Origin: Desulfosudis oleivorans Hxd3
Lineage (GTDB): Bacteria > Desulfobacterota > Desulfobacteria > Desulfobacterales > Desulfosudaceae
Direction of reading: 5' to 3'
DNA: 64,000 bases
NCBI RefSeq assembly: GCF_000018405.1
Contig: NC_009943.1
Location: 2,297,001 to 2,361,000, forward strand
The notes beneath the pieces were generated by a model. The model did no database searches and was not told where the DNA came from. It saw only the letters and a list, made by a program, of their open reading frames with translations. Positions 34,768-45,318 of this stretch are shown in pieces; position 1 is the stretch's first letter; each line of letters starts with the position of its first letter. The position numbers and the translations under genes were made by a program.

Positions 34768-34843
34768 AAAAAAGGTCAGACGGGTGCTGACACAATAATC
34801 ACGACTATTTTAAAAACTACGGAGTAAGGTTTCGGAGTTTCTA

Positions 34844-36619
34844 TTGAAGAAACGAAAAAAAATACTGCACCAGATCTACCCCACCTATCTGGTGGTTACC
34901 TTCGGCTCCCTTTTTGTTGTCATATGGTTTGTTTTCCATACACTCAATGGATTATTTCTTGATGAAACCCGCCGGGACCTTACCGCCAGGGCTGAACTGA
35001 TCAAACATCACATTAAAGCCACCGGGCTGACAGAGCCGGCCCTTGACGCCTGGTGCAAGACGGCGGGCAGTGCCGCCAAAACCCGCATCACCCTTGTGTT
35101 ACCCTCAGGCCGGGTGGTGGCCGACTCCGAAGAGGATCCGGCCCGGATGGAAAACCACACCGACCGGACGGAAATTTTACAGGCATTGCAAACCGGGTCC
35201 GGAAGTTCCCTGCGATACAGCGCCACCCTGAAAACACAGATGATGTACGTGGCGTTGCCGATGACCGGAGAAAACAGTGCCCGGCTGGTGGTTCGCACCG
35301 CTCTGCCGGTGACCTCAATTTACAGTGCCCTGGGCGGCATCAAATTCAACATATTTGCCGTGGCCCTGGTGCTGGCCCTGCTGGTGGCCCTGGTAAGCCT
35401 GGTCATTTCCCGGAACATCGCCCTGCCGATCCGGGAGATGGAACAGGGCGCCAGGCGGTTTGCCGGCGGGGATCTTTCTTCAAAACTGGTTCTGCCCGCA
35501 TCGGCTGAACTGGCAAGCCTTGCCGAAGCAATGAACGACATGGCCGGCCGCCTGGATGATCGCATCAAAACCGCCATTCGGCAAAAAAACGAGCTTAACG
35601 CGGTTTTTTCCAGCATGACCGAGGCGGTAATCGCCATCGGGAGTAATGAAAAAATTCTGCGGGTGAATCACGCGGCCGAGACGTTTCTGCGCAAATCCAG
35701 GCAGGCCCTGAATGGGACATTTCTTTACGAAGTAATCCGAAACCACGATTTTAAAAAATTTGTCGAATCAGCGGTAAAAACCGACCGGTCGGAGGCCGAC
35801 CTGCCCTTTGAATTGGACGGGAAGACCCATATTATCAACATTCATGCCAGCGCCCTGGTGGATGAAACCGGGGAGCGCATGGGCGCACTGCTGATCCTCA
35901 ACGACGTAACCCGAATGCGCCAGCTGGAAACCATGCGCAAAGACTTTGCCGCCAATGTTTCCCATGAACTCAAAACCCCGCTGACCTCCATCCAGGGCTT
36001 TACCGAGACCCTGCTGGCCGAGCCATCCCTTCTGGACAACGCCCATGTGGTCCGCTGCCTTGAAATTATCGCCAACAACACAAAGCGTCTGACAACCATT
36101 ATCGACGACCTGCTCAAGCTGTCGGAAATTGAGCACGCGGACCGGCAGAAGGACTTTAACTTTCAGGAAGCGCCCCTGGCTGATGTGATAAATTCAGCGG
36201 CGGCCATCTGCAGGCCGGACCTGGACTCAAAACAGATAAAACTGGAAAGCGACTGCCCCGCCGACCTGGCACTGCCCATTGACCCGTTTCTCCTGGAGCT
36301 GGCCCTGGTCAACCTGGTGGAAAACGCCGTCAAATACAGTCCAAACAACAGCGAAGTGGGGATTTCAGCCGAGGACAAGGGCAGGGAGGTTCATGTCTCT
36401 GTGATCGATCACGGCACAGGCATTGCCGAAGCCCACATCCCCCGGATATTTGAACGGTTCTACCGGGTAGACAAAGCCCGAAGCCGCGAACTGGGCGGCA
36501 CCGGCCTGGGGCTTGCCATTGTCAAGCACGTGGCCCAGATTCACGGCGGCAGAATTGAGGTTCAAAGCACACCGGGTAAGGGTTCTGCCTTTACCCTGAT
36601 TTTCCCCCGGCCGATGTAA
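34844..36619 (+). CDS. phoR: Phosphate regulon sensor kinase PhoR
   Basis: 591 residues with a TTG start and GGAG 7 bp upstream. An N-terminal helix (TYLVVTFGSLFVVIWFVF), a ~120-residue periplasmic domain and a second helix (FAVALVLALLVALVSLVI) are followed by HAMP (NIALPIREMEQGARRFAGG). A PAS domain (~250-360) leads to the kinase core with phospho-acceptor His374 in NVSHELKTPLTSIQGF and the ATP domain ENAVKYSPNN, DHGTGIAE, GGTGLGLAIVKH. The periplasmic domain makes it longer than E. coli PhoR and more like the Bacillus type. Confidence 0.9.
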   Translation: MKKRKKILHQIYPTYLVVTFGSLFVVIWFVFHTLNGLFLDETRRDLTARAELIKHHIKATGLTEPALDAWCKTAGSAAKTRITLVLPSGRVVADSEEDPARMENHTDRTEILQALQTGSGSSLRYSATLKTQMMYVALPMTGENSARLVVRTALPVTSIYSALGGIKFNIFAVALVLALLVALVSLVISRNIALPIREMEQGARRFAGGDLSSKLVLPASAELASLAEAMNDMAGRLDDRIKTAIRQKNELNAVFSSMTEAVIAIGSNEKILRVNHAAETFLRKSRQALNGTFLYEVIRNHDFKKFVESAVKTDRSEADLPFELDGKTHIINIHASALVDETGERMGALLILNDVTRMRQLETMRKDFAANVSHELKTPLTSIQGFTETLLAEPSLLDNAHVVRCLEIIANNTKRLTTIIDDLLKLSEIEHADRQKDFNFQEAPLADVINSAAAICRPDLDSKQIKLESDCPADLALPIDPFLLELALVNLVENAVKYSPNNSEVGISAEDKGREVHVSVIDHGTGIAEAHIPRIFERFYRVDKARSRELGGTGLGLAIVKHVAQIHGGRIEVQSTPGKGSAFTLIFPRPM

Positions 36620-36834
36620 TGGCCGTCCCGGCATAACGGGAATCATCCGCCCTGCCCGCACGATTTTCATGCGTTTGGTCTTCGAACCGAGGCATTTCAA
36701 ACCCGTCCGGACCGTTGGCCCTGTCAGCAAAAACCTATTGCCATACGGGCGGTTATGCACTATAGTATTTTGACCTGAAGCGGTTATCATCCATTGTGCT
36801 TCCGGCGGCCGCTGCTCATCTTCAGGAATAAAGG

Positions 36835-39036
36835 ATGAACCGATACGCATACCGCACCACTGCCCTTGCCATTCGCGCACTGTCCGGTTTTGTCCGCCCG
36901 AACATCAATATTCACGACGCGAAAAAAATTCCACGGCATAATCCCACCGTTTTTGTCATCAACCATTTTACCCGGGCCGAAACCCTTCTTGTCCCTTATT
37001 ACCTGCACAAGCTGACCGGTAAAACCATCTGGGCCCTTGCCAGCAAGGACCTGTTTGCCGGGGGTTTCGGCGCCTTTCTTGAAAAGCTGGGCGCCCTTTC
37101 CACCGCGGCCCCGGACCGGGACCTGCTGATGGTCAAGACCCTGCTCACCAACGAGGCGGCCTGGGTCATTTTTCCAGAAGGCCGTATGGTGAAAAACAAA
37201 AAAATTTTTGACATGGTTGATGAAAAGGGTGAATTTGTCATCTCTTCTTCGGTGGGAAAGCATCCGCCCCATACCGGCGCCGCCACCCTGGCCCTGCGAA
37301 CCGAATTCTACAGGCAGCGCATTCTCAAAATGGCCGAGATATATCCGGACGAGGCCCGTCGCCTGCTCTCCCTCTACCGGGTCGACACCATGGACCAGGT
37401 GGTTTCACTGCCCACCTGCCTGGTTCCGGTAAATGTCACCTACTACCCCATCCGGGCAAAAGAAAACATTTTAAGCAACCTGGCCAAAAGCGTGTTTGAC
37501 AACATTCCGGCCCGGACCCTGGAAGAGTTGATGGCCGAAGGCACCATGCTGCTGTCCGGCGCTGACATCGATATCCGGTTCGGCGACCCCATTGCCGTGG
37601 ACACCTACCTCAAGGCCGATGTAATTACGGAAAACATCGAGCTGGCGGCCCGCATCGACTTTAACGATTCCATTGCCGCCAAGCAGATGATGCGATCCAC
37701 GGCGGTTCACATCATGAAGCGATACATGGCGGCCATCTATGCCATGACCACGGTCAATCACGACCACATTCTCACTTCGTTGCTGAAACACTGCCCGGAA
37801 GAACGGATCGATGAAGCCGACCTGAGGGCACGGGCCTATCTTGTCGCCACCCGCCTGAACGCCCTTTCAGAGCCTGTTTCCCGGCACACCAGCCTGGAAA
37901 AAAGCCAGACCCATCTGCTTACCGACGACCGCCACGCCAAAATCGGCAACTTTCTTGCCGTTGCCCGGCAGACCGGTGTCCTTCGGCAGGAGAACGGCGT
38001 CCTGGTCAAAAACAGCGCTCTGTTCTCGGCTCCCGTCGATTTCCACGCGGTGCGCACCGAAAACCCGCTGGTGGTCATTGCCAACGAGGTGGAACCGCTT
38101 ATCGAGTTTCAGCGGGTGGTTCGTGAAACCGCCGCGGAATCGCCGGACGCGGTTTGCGCCGACGTGGCGACCCATCTGATCAAAAATGCGGATTTTGCCT
38201 TTGAAAAGGATTACGCCCGTTTTTTTATCAACGGCGAATCAAAGAAAAAAAATGTCGGCCGCCCGTTTCTGCTTCGAAACGGAAACGCGGAAACGGGCGT
38301 GCTGCTGATTCATGGTTATATGGCGGCCCCCATGGAGGTCAGGGCGCTGGCCCGCCACCTGCACGAAACCCTGGGGTGTCGTGTCTATGCGCCGCGGCTT
38401 CGCGGCCACGGCACCTCCCCTGAAGACCTGGCCGGCCGGCACTTTTTGGAATGGATCGATTCGGTGGATGAAGGATATGCCCTTTTAAAATATACATGCA
38501 AAACCGTGATTGCGGGCGGATTCTCCATGGGTGCGGGCCTGGCCCTGGAACTGGCCTCCCGGGTGGACGGGCTGGACGGTGTCTTTGCGATTTCACCGCC
38601 CATGCGGCTTCAGGACTTTTCCACACGGCTGGTGCCGATGATCAACGTGTGGAACCGGGTGATGCACCGAATGAACCGGGATAAAAACAGGAAAGCGTTC
38701 GCGAACAACCATCCGGAAAATCCCCACATCAACTACCTGCGCAATCCCCTGTCCGCTGTGGCGGAAATGGGCAAACTGATGGACCGGACCGCGGCCCGGC
38801 TCTCCCGAATAGAGATCCCCACGCTGCTGCTTCAGTCCATGGCCGACCCCGTGGTCAGCTCCAAGGGCTCCTTGTCTATTTTCGAACGGATTGCCGCAAA
38901 AGAAAAAGAGTACCTGCTGGTCAACATTCCCCGGCACGGCATCATCAACGGCGAAGACACAAGACGCGTCTACCAGGCGATCACGGATTTTATTGAGCGC
39001 GTCCTTGGGAACGAATCGCAGTCCCCCTCCGCCTGA
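36835..39036 (+). CDS. Acyltransferase / alpha-beta hydrolase fusion
   Basis: 733 residues. The N-terminal part resembles glycerolipid acyltransferases, with VINHFTRAET near residue 41 (the NHx4D box, Asp replaced by Glu) and FPEGRMVKNKKIF near 120. A middle region of ~200 residues has no recognised domain. From about 480 an alpha/beta hydrolase begins, GVLLIHGYMAAPMEVRALAR, with nucleophile Ser in GGFSMGAGLALEL (~561), Asp in LLQSMADPVVS and His in NIPRHGIING. The fusion suggests transfer and removal, or channelling, of acyl groups. It is a single gene; 215 bp upstream holds no clear promoter. Confidence 0.8.
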   Translation: MNRYAYRTTALAIRALSGFVRPNINIHDAKKIPRHNPTVFVINHFTRAETLLVPYYLHKLTGKTIWALASKDLFAGGFGAFLEKLGALSTAAPDRDLLMVKTLLTNEAAWVIFPEGRMVKNKKIFDMVDEKGEFVISSSVGKHPPHTGAATLALRTEFYRQRILKMAEIYPDEARRLLSLYRVDTMDQVVSLPTCLVPVNVTYYPIRAKENILSNLAKSVFDNIPARTLEELMAEGTMLLSGADIDIRFGDPIAVDTYLKADVITENIELAARIDFNDSIAAKQMMRSTAVHIMKRYMAAIYAMTTVNHDHILTSLLKHCPEERIDEADLRARAYLVATRLNALSEPVSRHTSLEKSQTHLLTDDRHAKIGNFLAVARQTGVLRQENGVLVKNSALFSAPVDFHAVRTENPLVVIANEVEPLIEFQRVVRETAAESPDAVCADVATHLIKNADFAFEKDYARFFINGESKKKNVGRPFLLRNGNAETGVLLIHGYMAAPMEVRALARHLHETLGCRVYAPRLRGHGTSPEDLAGRHFLEWIDSVDEGYALLKYTCKTVIAGGFSMGAGLALELASRVDGLDGVFAISPPMRLQDFSTRLVPMINVWNRVMHRMNRDKNRKAFANNHPENPHINYLRNPLSAVAEMGKLMDRTAARLSRIEIPTLLLQSMADPVVSSKGSLSIFERIAAKEKEYLLVNIPRHGIINGEDTRRVYQAITDFIERVLGNESQSPSA

Positions 39037-39051
39037 GAAGATGATCCAAAG

Positions 39052-39762
39052 CTATGCGGTGCGGACGTCCAGCAGCATGGAGGCGGGATCCAGAGAAAGG
39101 GCCGGAGCGCCTGCTGTTGTGTCCGCCCCTTCCGGAACCAGCTGTTTCAGACGAATCTCCTGTCCCTCCGGCACAAACTCCCATACCAGGGCAAAGTGGT
39201 CTTTTATGTCTCCGATCCGGGCCGGCATGTCGGCATCGTCCCTGGGTTCTTCCCGGTGGGCCGGCACCGACACCCATATACCCATGGAAAACTCCCGGCT
39301 GATGCGACCAAACCCGTCCACGGTTTCCTGGCGGGAGGCATCAAAGGAAAGTCCGTCGATGATCAGAATGTCTGGTGTAAAAATGTTCTGTTCCAGAAGG
39401 TCGGCCAGCCGTTCTCCAATGGCGTCGGTGGAAAACCCCTGGACCTGCATGGTCATGATAAAGCGACGGGCCAGAAGCGAATCAAGAGCTACACCCTCTT
39501 CCAGCCCCTGATACTTTTTGCACAGAAGTGAAAAAATTTCACCATACCACAGGGTGACCTTTTTGATGGAATCCTTGAGATTGACGTGCATCACCTTTTT
39601 CCCGCTCATCATGGCGTGCAGGGCCACCTGCACCAGGAACGAGGTTTTGCCTACACCGGGCCGGGCCACCACAGCCCCGATCTCTCCGGCTTTCAATGCA
39701 TGGGTCGTGACATGAATCACGGGCGATAACGCGTCGGGGATGCTTTTATATTCTGCGCACAT
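39052..39762 (-). CDS. RecA/DnaB-like ATPase
   Basis: 236 residues from ATG 39762 (MCAEYKSIPD), with GGAGAAGTAGC upstream, immediately after the EF-G stop. P-loop VVARPGVGKTSFLVQVALHA at ~31-50; Walker B DILIIDGLSF near 140. The layout resembles the C-terminal ATPase domain of replicative helicase DnaB or KaiC-like proteins, without a helicase N-domain. The frame is open to 39966 inside fusA, but that part is shadow. It is probably translated with EF-G; the role is unknown. Confidence 0.7.
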   Translation of the reverse strand: MCAEYKSIPDALSPVIHVTTHALKAGEIGAVVARPGVGKTSFLVQVALHAMMSGKKVMHVNLKDSIKKVTLWYGEIFSLLCKKYQGLEEGVALDSLLARRFIMTMQVQGFSTDAIGERLADLLEQNIFTPDILIIDGLSFDASRQETVDGFGRISREFSMGIWVSVPAHREEPRDDADMPARIGDIKDHFALVWEFVPEGQEIRLKQLVPEGADTTAGAPALSLDPASMLLDVRTA

Positions 39763-39763
39763 G

Positions 39764-41845
39764 CTACTTCTCCTGCTTTCTTGTTTTCTGTTTTTCCAGC
39801 TCTTCGGCCACAGACCGGGGGACCTCCCGGTAGGTAAGAAACTCCATGGTGAACTGGGCCTGGCCCTGGGTGGCCGATCGAAGTACATTGGAAAACCCGA
39901 ACATTTCAGCCAGGGGCACCTGGGCCTCAACGGTACAGTTGATGTCCTCTTCCTGGGTACCCACAATCATGCCGCGCCGCTGGTTCAGCAGTTTGAGCGC
40001 CCCGCCCTGAAATCCGGTGGGGGTCTCCACGGAGACCCGCATGATCGGCTCGTGAATAACGGGACCGGCCTTGCGATAGGCCTCCTGAAAAGCACCCCGG
40101 GCAGCGGCGTCAAAGGCCATTTCAGAAGAGTCAACCGCGTGGGAGGCGCCGTCGTTGATGCAGACGCGCACATCCACCACCGGGAACTCCATGAACGGTC
40201 CCTTGGCGATGCACTTGCGAAACCCTTTTTCACAGGCCGGGATAAACTGGGTGGGAATGGCGCCGCCGGTGATCTTGTTGAGAAAGTCAAACCCTTCTCC
40301 CGGCGCCGGTTCAAGGTATCCGGCAATGCGGCCGTACTGGCCGGCGCCGCCGGTCTGCTTCTTATGGGTATAATTGAATTCCACTTTCCGGGTGATGGTC
40401 TCCCGGTAGGCCACCTGGGGGGATCCGGCCGTAACCGTGGCACCGTATTCCCGTTTCATGCGTTCGATGTAAACATCCAGGTGCAGCTCCCCCATGCCCT
40501 GAATAATGGTTTCCGAGGTCTCTTCGTCAACGTACACGCGAAAGGTGGGGTCTTCCTTTGAAAACCGGTTCAATGCCTTGGTCATGGCGGTTTCCGACTG
40601 TGTACCGTCGGGATGAATGGCCAGGGAGATCACCGGGTCAGGGACAAAAATGGAGGTCATGGCCAGACGCACCCCCTCGGCGGTAAACGTGTCACCGGAG
40701 GCGCAGTCAATACCAAACAGGGCGCCGATGCCGCCGGCCAATATGGCATCCACATCCTCCATCTGATCGGCGTGCATGCGCACCACCCGGCCGATTCTCA
40801 CCTTTTTGCCGGTCCTGGAGTTGATCACCGTGGCGCCCTTGGCCAGTGTGCCCTGATAAACCCGGACATAGGTCAACTGGCCGTATCGGCCGTCTTCCAG
40901 CTTGAAGGCCAGGGCCACCACCGGTTTTGCCGGGTCGCTTTCCAGGGGCACCAGCGCGTTGTCGCCGTCCACGTCCAGGGCCGTCACCGCCACCTCCTCG
41001 GGAGCCGGCAGATAGGCATTGACTGCATCCAGCAGGGGTTGGACCCCCTTGTTCTTATAAGCCGATCCCACAAATACCGGGGTCATCCCCCGGGACAGGG
41101 TACCGGTCCGTATCGCTGAAACAAGCAGGGCTTCGGGGATCTCTTTGCCTTCAAGAATGGCGTCGGTCAGTTCATCGGAAAAAGCAGAGGCCGCATCCAC
41201 CAGGTCTTCCCGCATACCAGCCGCTTTTTCCGCCAGCGATGCCGGCACCGGTCCGGACTCAACGGTTTCGCCGTGTTCGCCTTTAAAATAGAGGGCCTGC
41301 ATGGAAACCAGGTCGACAACCCCCTTCAGATCCGCCTCCAGGCCGATGGGCATCTGCAGCATCACGGCATTGTGGGCCAGTTTTTCCCGTAACTGCCGGG
41401 TGACGCGGAACGGGTCGGCGCCGCTTCTGTCGCACTTGTTGACAAAGGCCACGCACGGCACGTTGTACCGTTTCATCTGCCGGTCCACGGTAATGGACTG
41501 GGACTGGACCCCGCCCACCGCGCACAGTACCAGGATGGCGCCGTCCAGCACCCGCAGGGAGCGTTCCACCTCAATGGTGAAATCCACATGGCCCGGCGTG
41601 TCGATGATGTTGACATTAAACCCCTTCCACTGGCAGAAGGTGGCGGCGGACGCAATGGTGATGCCCCGCTCCCGCTCCAGCTCCATGGAGTCCATGGTGG
41701 CGCCCACGCCGTCTTTGCCCTTGACATCATGAATGGCATGAATGCGCTGGGTAAAAAAGAGGATCCGCTCGGTCAGCGTGGTCTTGCCCGAATCGATATG
41801 GGCGCTGATGCCGATGTTCCTTAATTTTCGAACTTCCTTTTCCAT
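39764..41845 (-). CDS. fusA: Elongation factor G (spirochaete/delta type)
   Basis: 693 residues with complete G motifs: [15 protein letters not shown] (G1), [12 protein letters not shown] (G2), [11 protein letters not shown] (G3) and [11 protein letters not shown] (G4). Domains II-V follow with [19 protein letters not shown] and [18 protein letters not shown]. The Ser in IDSGKTT (usually Ala) and the [16 protein letters not shown] region resemble the mitochondrial EF-G1/spdEFG1 branch, known from spirochaetes and some deltaproteobacteria, whose members carry out translocation. It is not in a str operon. Which EF-G activity it performs (translocation, recycling) is inferred from those motifs only. 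Confidence 0.88.
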   Translation of the reverse strand: MEKEVRKLRNIGISAHIDSGKTTLTERILFFTQRIHAIHDVKGKDGVGATMDSMELERERGITIASAATFCQWKGFNVNIIDTPGHVDFTIEVERSLRVLDGAILVLCAVGGVQSQSITVDRQMKRYNVPCVAFVNKCDRSGADPFRVTRQLREKLAHNAVMLQMPIGLEADLKGVVDLVSMQALYFKGEHGETVESGPVPASLAEKAAGMREDLVDAASAFSDELTDAILEGKEIPEALLVSAIRTGTLSRGMTPVFVGSAYKNKGVQPLLDAVNAYLPAPEEVAVTALDVDGDNALVPLESDPAKPVVALAFKLEDGRYGQLTYVRVYQGTLAKGATVINSRTGKKVRIGRVVRMHADQMEDVDAILAGGIGALFGIDCASGDTFTAEGVRLAMTSIFVPDPVISLAIHPDGTQSETAMTKALNRFSKEDPTFRVYVDEETSETIIQGMGELHLDVYIERMKREYGATVTAGSPQVAYRETITRKVEFNYTHKKQTGGAGQYGRIAGYLEPAPGEGFDFLNKITGGAIPTQFIPACEKGFRKCIAKGPFMEFPVVDVRVCINDGASHAVDSSEMAFDAAARGAFQEAYRKAGPVIHEPIMRVSVETPTGFQGGALKLLNQRRGMIVGTQEEDINCTVEAQVPLAEMFGFSNVLRSATQGQAQFTMEFLTYREVPRSVAEELEKQKTRKQEK

Positions 41846-42033
41846 TTCCTGCCTTTAACCTCTCTTTAAAATACAGGCGGCCCAAAATAAACGTACCCCT
41901 GACACATGCGCGGTAAATCGGAGAATCGAATGCAAGGGATGGGGAAAACCTGTGCAAAGCCGCCAAAACCCGCTGTATATAACAGCTTCTTTTCCAGACT
42001 GCAAGATAAAAGCAAAAAAAATGCAATTGCTTT

Positions 42034-42468
42034 TCAAAAGCGAAATATTTGGTTGCGGGGCTCTCCGGCCCGGTACCGAAAATAGTCGTCCAGAATGCGG
42101 CTGTGGTCAAAGGCCAGAACCGGCGGCAGAGCGTTCCGGGTGAACAGGCCCAGGCTTCCGGCATCGTCGCCTGCCGCCGGTGTTCCGTCGGCGGTTCCAA
42201 GAAACACCACACTGGCCGTGTGTTGGCGGGGGTCGCGACCGGGGTCGGAATAGGCGTGAAACTGTTCCGTCAGGGTCACGTCAAGTCCGGTCTCCTCCTT
42301 TGCCTCCCGCCGGGCCGCATCCTCCAGGGATTCGCCGTAATCCACGAATCCGCCGGGCAGGGCCCAGCCAGGAGGCGGATTGCGCCGTTCGATCAGCACG
42401 ATACTGCCATGAACCTCTATAATAATGTCAACGGTAAGGGCCGGGTTTCTCGGTGTTGTCATGATCAT
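42034..42468 (-). CDS. Nudix hydrolase
   Basis: 144 residues with a textbook Nudix box at 40-62: [20 protein letters not shown] then ETGL. The N-terminus [20 protein letters not shown] and [10 protein letters not shown] is typical of MutT-like or ADP-ribose-type housekeeping enzymes. Its ATG overlaps the stop of the upstream SPL-like gene as ATGA, so they are coupled. A third-codon Met is an alternative start. The substrate is unknown; the DNA-repair-like neighbour hints at nucleotide sanitation. Confidence 0.87.
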   Translation of the reverse strand: MIMTTPRNPALTVDIIIEVHGSIVLIERRNPPPGWALPGGFVDYGESLEDAARREAKEETGLDVTLTEQFHAYSDPGRDPRQHTASVVFLGTADGTPAAGDDAGSLGLFTRNALPPVLAFDHSRILDDYFRYRAGEPRNQIFRF

Positions 42469-43580
42469 CCCAAAAGCTTTTTGTCCAGGTCGCAGTGGGC
42501 CACCGCGCTTTTATCCAGCATACGGGCAAGCCCGCCCTTCTGCTTCGGCACAAACCCCATGCACCGCTGCCACACCTCGTCGTCCTCCATACAGAAATAG
42601 ACCGTCACGTCAGGGTCATGCTGCCGGATCCGTTGTGCTATTTTTCGGCACAAGGCAATACGCAGGGGTTTAAAGTAACGCATCTTGCGGTCCATACCGG
42701 TAATAAACTCGCCATAGACGATCCGCGAATCCGGAAACCGCTCCTGAATCACGGGCTTCAACTGGGGCATAAACCGGAAGGTGCCCAGGCTGATCCAGAC
42801 GATATGTTCCGGCGCCACGGCTTCAAACATCCGGTCCACCACCGCCAGATATTCTTCTTCGCACCCCTCATAAAGGACAATAGGATCAAAATGAAAGGCA
42901 ACCGGGTAGCCCAGTTCCCGGCAGGCTCTGGCTGTGGCCAGCCGCTGGGACAGGGTCGTGGTCTCTCGTTCGTCTGAGGCCATGATCCGTTCCGTGTTCA
43001 AGGACCAGGCGACAATGGTTTTCCGGTTATGAGCCAGGGGTTTCAATCCCTCCACATTTACTGTTTTTGTCTTTAACTCCAGGACCGCTTTCCGCTGGCC
43101 GGCAAATACATTGACCAGCCGCGTGTTCAGGTCGGTGCAGGTGTTCCAGATCAGGCTGTCGGTAAACTCGCCGGTGCCGATCCGCAGAGGGCGCCGGGCA
43201 CCGGCAAAGGCCCGATCAAGCTCCCTGCCCATTTTGTCCTGGTTTACGTAGTATTGCAGCACCGGTGGATGAAAGTAGGCCTGCAAAATACAGTAGGAAC
43301 AGTCCATGGTACAGAAGGCCCCGATGTGCAGAATTTTATAGCCGCAGCACCGGTAGTAACGGGTGCCGGGACATTTTCGAAGAAAGGGCCCCCGGTTGAG
43401 GGTCAGCAACAGCACCTGCTTGCCCCGGGCCACGCTGTCTTCGGCACCGGCAAGGTCCTGGTAGACCAGGCCTGGATCATCGATCACCGTGGCCGGCAGG
43501 TTCAGGGCCGCCCGCACCTTTTCGGTTTCAGAATAACGCAGGGCCCGCCTGTCTATGTAAAGGGTGGATATGGGTTGCAT
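42465..43580 (-). CDS. SPL-family radical SAM protein
   Basis: 371 residues. C90-x3-C94-x2-C97 in [20 protein letters not shown] binds the 4Fe-4S cluster. The preceding [14 protein letters not shown] and the later [12 protein letters not shown] and [11 protein letters not shown] resemble spore photoproduct lyase (SplB). In non-sporulating bacteria the SPL-like proteins have no agreed role and may repair DNA photoproducts or act on other substrates. It heads a two-gene unit with the Nudix hydrolase and diverges from the MBL-fold gene. Confidence 0.82.
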   Translation of the reverse strand: MQPISTLYIDRRALRYSETEKVRAALNLPATVIDDPGLVYQDLAGAEDSVARGKQVLLLTLNRGPFLRKCPGTRYYRCCGYKILHIGAFCTMDCSYCILQAYFHPPVLQYYVNQDKMGRELDRAFAGARRPLRIGTGEFTDSLIWNTCTDLNTRLVNVFAGQRKAVLELKTKTVNVEGLKPLAHNRKTIVAWSLNTERIMASDERETTTLSQRLATARACRELGYPVAFHFDPIVLYEGCEEEYLAVVDRMFEAVAPEHIVWISLGTFRFMPQLKPVIQERFPDSRIVYGEFITGMDRKMRYFKPLRIALCRKIAQRIRQHDPDVTVYFCMEDDEVWQRCMGFVPKQKGGLARMLDKSAVAHCDLDKKLLG

Positions 43581-43665
43581 TTTACCATTCCCGCTGTTTC
43601 GGCTGCTTGACTTTGACCATGTCCCTATATACCATGGCCCTCATAAAACACAACGGGGGAACACC

Positions 43666-44304
43666 ATGAAACTCACCCTTCTTTATGACAACACGGCATG
43701 GGGCGAACGGCTGACACCGGACTGGGGGTTTGCCTGCCTGGTGGAAGCCCATGGCAGAAACATCCTGTTTGACACCGGCGCCAGGGGCGATATCCTTCAA
43801 AACAACATGGTTGTCCTTGGAATCGCGCCCGATACCATTAATGCCGTTGTTATATCGCACGATCACTGGGACCACACAGGCGGCCTTGCCGGCCTGCTCC
43901 GGGTGTGCCATCCGACGGCCATCCATGTGCCGTCCGCCTTTCAGAATGTCCCGAACGTGCAGGTCTCTGTCGTGGAACAGCCCACCGAACTTTTTCCCGG
44001 CATCTGGTCCACCGGCACCCTTGCCGGCATGGAACAGTCCCTGGTGGTGGTCCGGCCGGACGGCAGCACGGTTGTGGTGGCCGGGTGTTCCCACCCCGGC
44101 GTGAACGCGATTCTGGAAGCGGCCCGCCGTGTCGGGCCGGTCCACGCGCTGGTGGGCGGCCTGCATGGGTTTGAAGATTTTGATGCCGTCAAGGATATTC
44201 ACGTTCTCTGCCCCACTCACTGCACTCAATTTATCTCCACCATCAAAAGCCGTTACCCCCACGCATACGTGGAAGGCGGCGCCGGCCGGGTGCTGGACAT
44301 ATAA
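43666..44304 (+). CDS. MBL-fold metallohydrolase
   Basis: 212 residues from ATG 43666 (MKLTLLYDNTAWG), chosen because GGGGGAACACC lies just upstream. Metallo-beta-lactamase motif HDHWDHTGG near residues 66-74, FDTGARGD before it, AGCSHPGVNAIL (third His) and LVGGLHGFEDFD. The arrangement matches the RFAP-synthase-like/MJ0936-type branch (7,8-dihydropterin-6-methyl-4-aminobenzene phosphate synthase-like). In bacteria these are poorly characterised. It diverges from the SPL-like gene. Confidence 0.82.
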   Translation: MKLTLLYDNTAWGERLTPDWGFACLVEAHGRNILFDTGARGDILQNNMVVLGIAPDTINAVVISHDHWDHTGGLAGLLRVCHPTAIHVPSAFQNVPNVQVSVVEQPTELFPGIWSTGTLAGMEQSLVVVRPDGSTVVVAGCSHPGVNAILEAARRVGPVHALVGGLHGFEDFDAVKDIHVLCPTHCTQFISTIKSRYPHAYVEGGAGRVLDI

Positions 44305-44364
44305 ACGGTGGTGGCCTGCTGGTCGAGTTGTGTTAAAATGCCTTGTATTATGCAGACTTACCAC

Positions 44365-44393
44365 TTGACACCGTTCGCCATATTCACTATATA
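44365..44393 (+). promoter_or_regulatory. Sigma-70-type promoter of the response regulator
   Basis: TTGACA (44365-44370), a 17-bp spacer and TATATA (44388-44393), within an AT-rich stretch, ~70 bp before the start codon. This is close to consensus and the clearest housekeeping promoter in the window. Confidence 0.75.
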
Positions 44394-44461
44394 ATTATTG
44401 TTATTCACATTATACGCAACCGGGCAAGAACTGTACGGAAAATAAAAAGGTCGAAAATCCG

Positions 44462-45196
44462 TTGAAAAAAGTACTGATCGTAGACGATGACGCGGTATCC
44501 CGGGGATTGCTGTCGCGGGTGATGAAGCCCTATGCCGCGGATTTTGAAATCCTCACTGCCAAAGATGGGGCCGAGGCGGCGGACATGATGACCCGGCAGA
44601 CCATTGACCTTATCATCAGCGACCTTCAGATGCCGGTGATGGACGGCTTTCAGCTTCTCGAATATATCGATCAGAATTTTCCCGGCACACCGGTCTTCAT
44701 GATGACCGCCTTCAGTTCCAAAGAGACCGAAGAAAAGGCTTACGCCCTGGGAGCCTTCAAATTTTTCGAAAAACCCCTGAACATGGATGTGCTCACTGAC
44801 GCCATTTTTGAACAGCTCAACTCCGGCGCTGAAGGCGTCATGACCGGTATCAGCCTTGCCTCTTTTCTTCAACTCCTGGAGATGGAGCGCAAAACCTGCA
44901 CCCTGAAAATCAGCACGCCAAACAAATCCGGAACCATCTATTTCCGCGAAGGGGCCATGATCAACGCGGCCACTGACCAGGTCAAGGGACTGCAGGCCGC
45001 CTTTGAGATGCTCTCATGGGACCAGATCAAAATAGAGGTCTCCGGTGTTTGTCGCAAGAAGGACCGGGTGATCCGCCAGGCACTGATGAATATCCTGATG
45101 GAAGGCCTGAAAATAAAAGACGAAAAAGATCAGAAGTCACGGCTGCGGCCCCTCACCGATTTTTCTTCCCGGAAAAACGTCAGGACACTCAGGTAG
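44462..45196 (+). CDS. Response regulator with DUF4388 domain
   Basis: 244 residues with a TTG start and a weak AAAGG site. Receiver domain: VLIVDDDAVSRG, phospho-acceptor D54 in LIISDLQMPVMDG, TA in MMTAFSSK, K104 in FFEKPLN. Residues ~125-215 match a DUF4388 (PATAN-type) region, GISLASFLQLLEMERKTCTL then GTIYFREGAMINAATDQVKG. These domains occur in signalling proteins of deltaproteobacteria and cyanobacteria. There is no DNA-binding output; it probably acts by protein contacts. No kinase is adjacent. Confidence 0.85.
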   Translation: MKKVLIVDDDAVSRGLLSRVMKPYAADFEILTAKDGAEAADMMTRQTIDLIISDLQMPVMDGFQLLEYIDQNFPGTPVFMMTAFSSKETEEKAYALGAFKFFEKPLNMDVLTDAIFEQLNSGAEGVMTGISLASFLQLLEMERKTCTLKISTPNKSGTIYFREGAMINAATDQVKGLQAAFEMLSWDQIKIEVSGVCRKKDRVIRQALMNILMEGLKIKDEKDQKSRLRPLTDFSSRKNVRTLR

Positions 45197-45318
45197 CCGT
45201 CAGCCGTTCAAGCCCCCTCCCCTCATGCCCCCCCCCCCTCATTGCGGAAGAAGAAAAAATTACGGTCAGGCGGCACGCGCCATGGCCGGGTATAACAAAA
45301 AAAGGTGAGCCCGGTTCT

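Noticed and set aside
41301-41732. 143-codon plus-strand frame opposite fusA
   Set aside because: Shadow of EF-G G-domain coding sequence; no independent motif.
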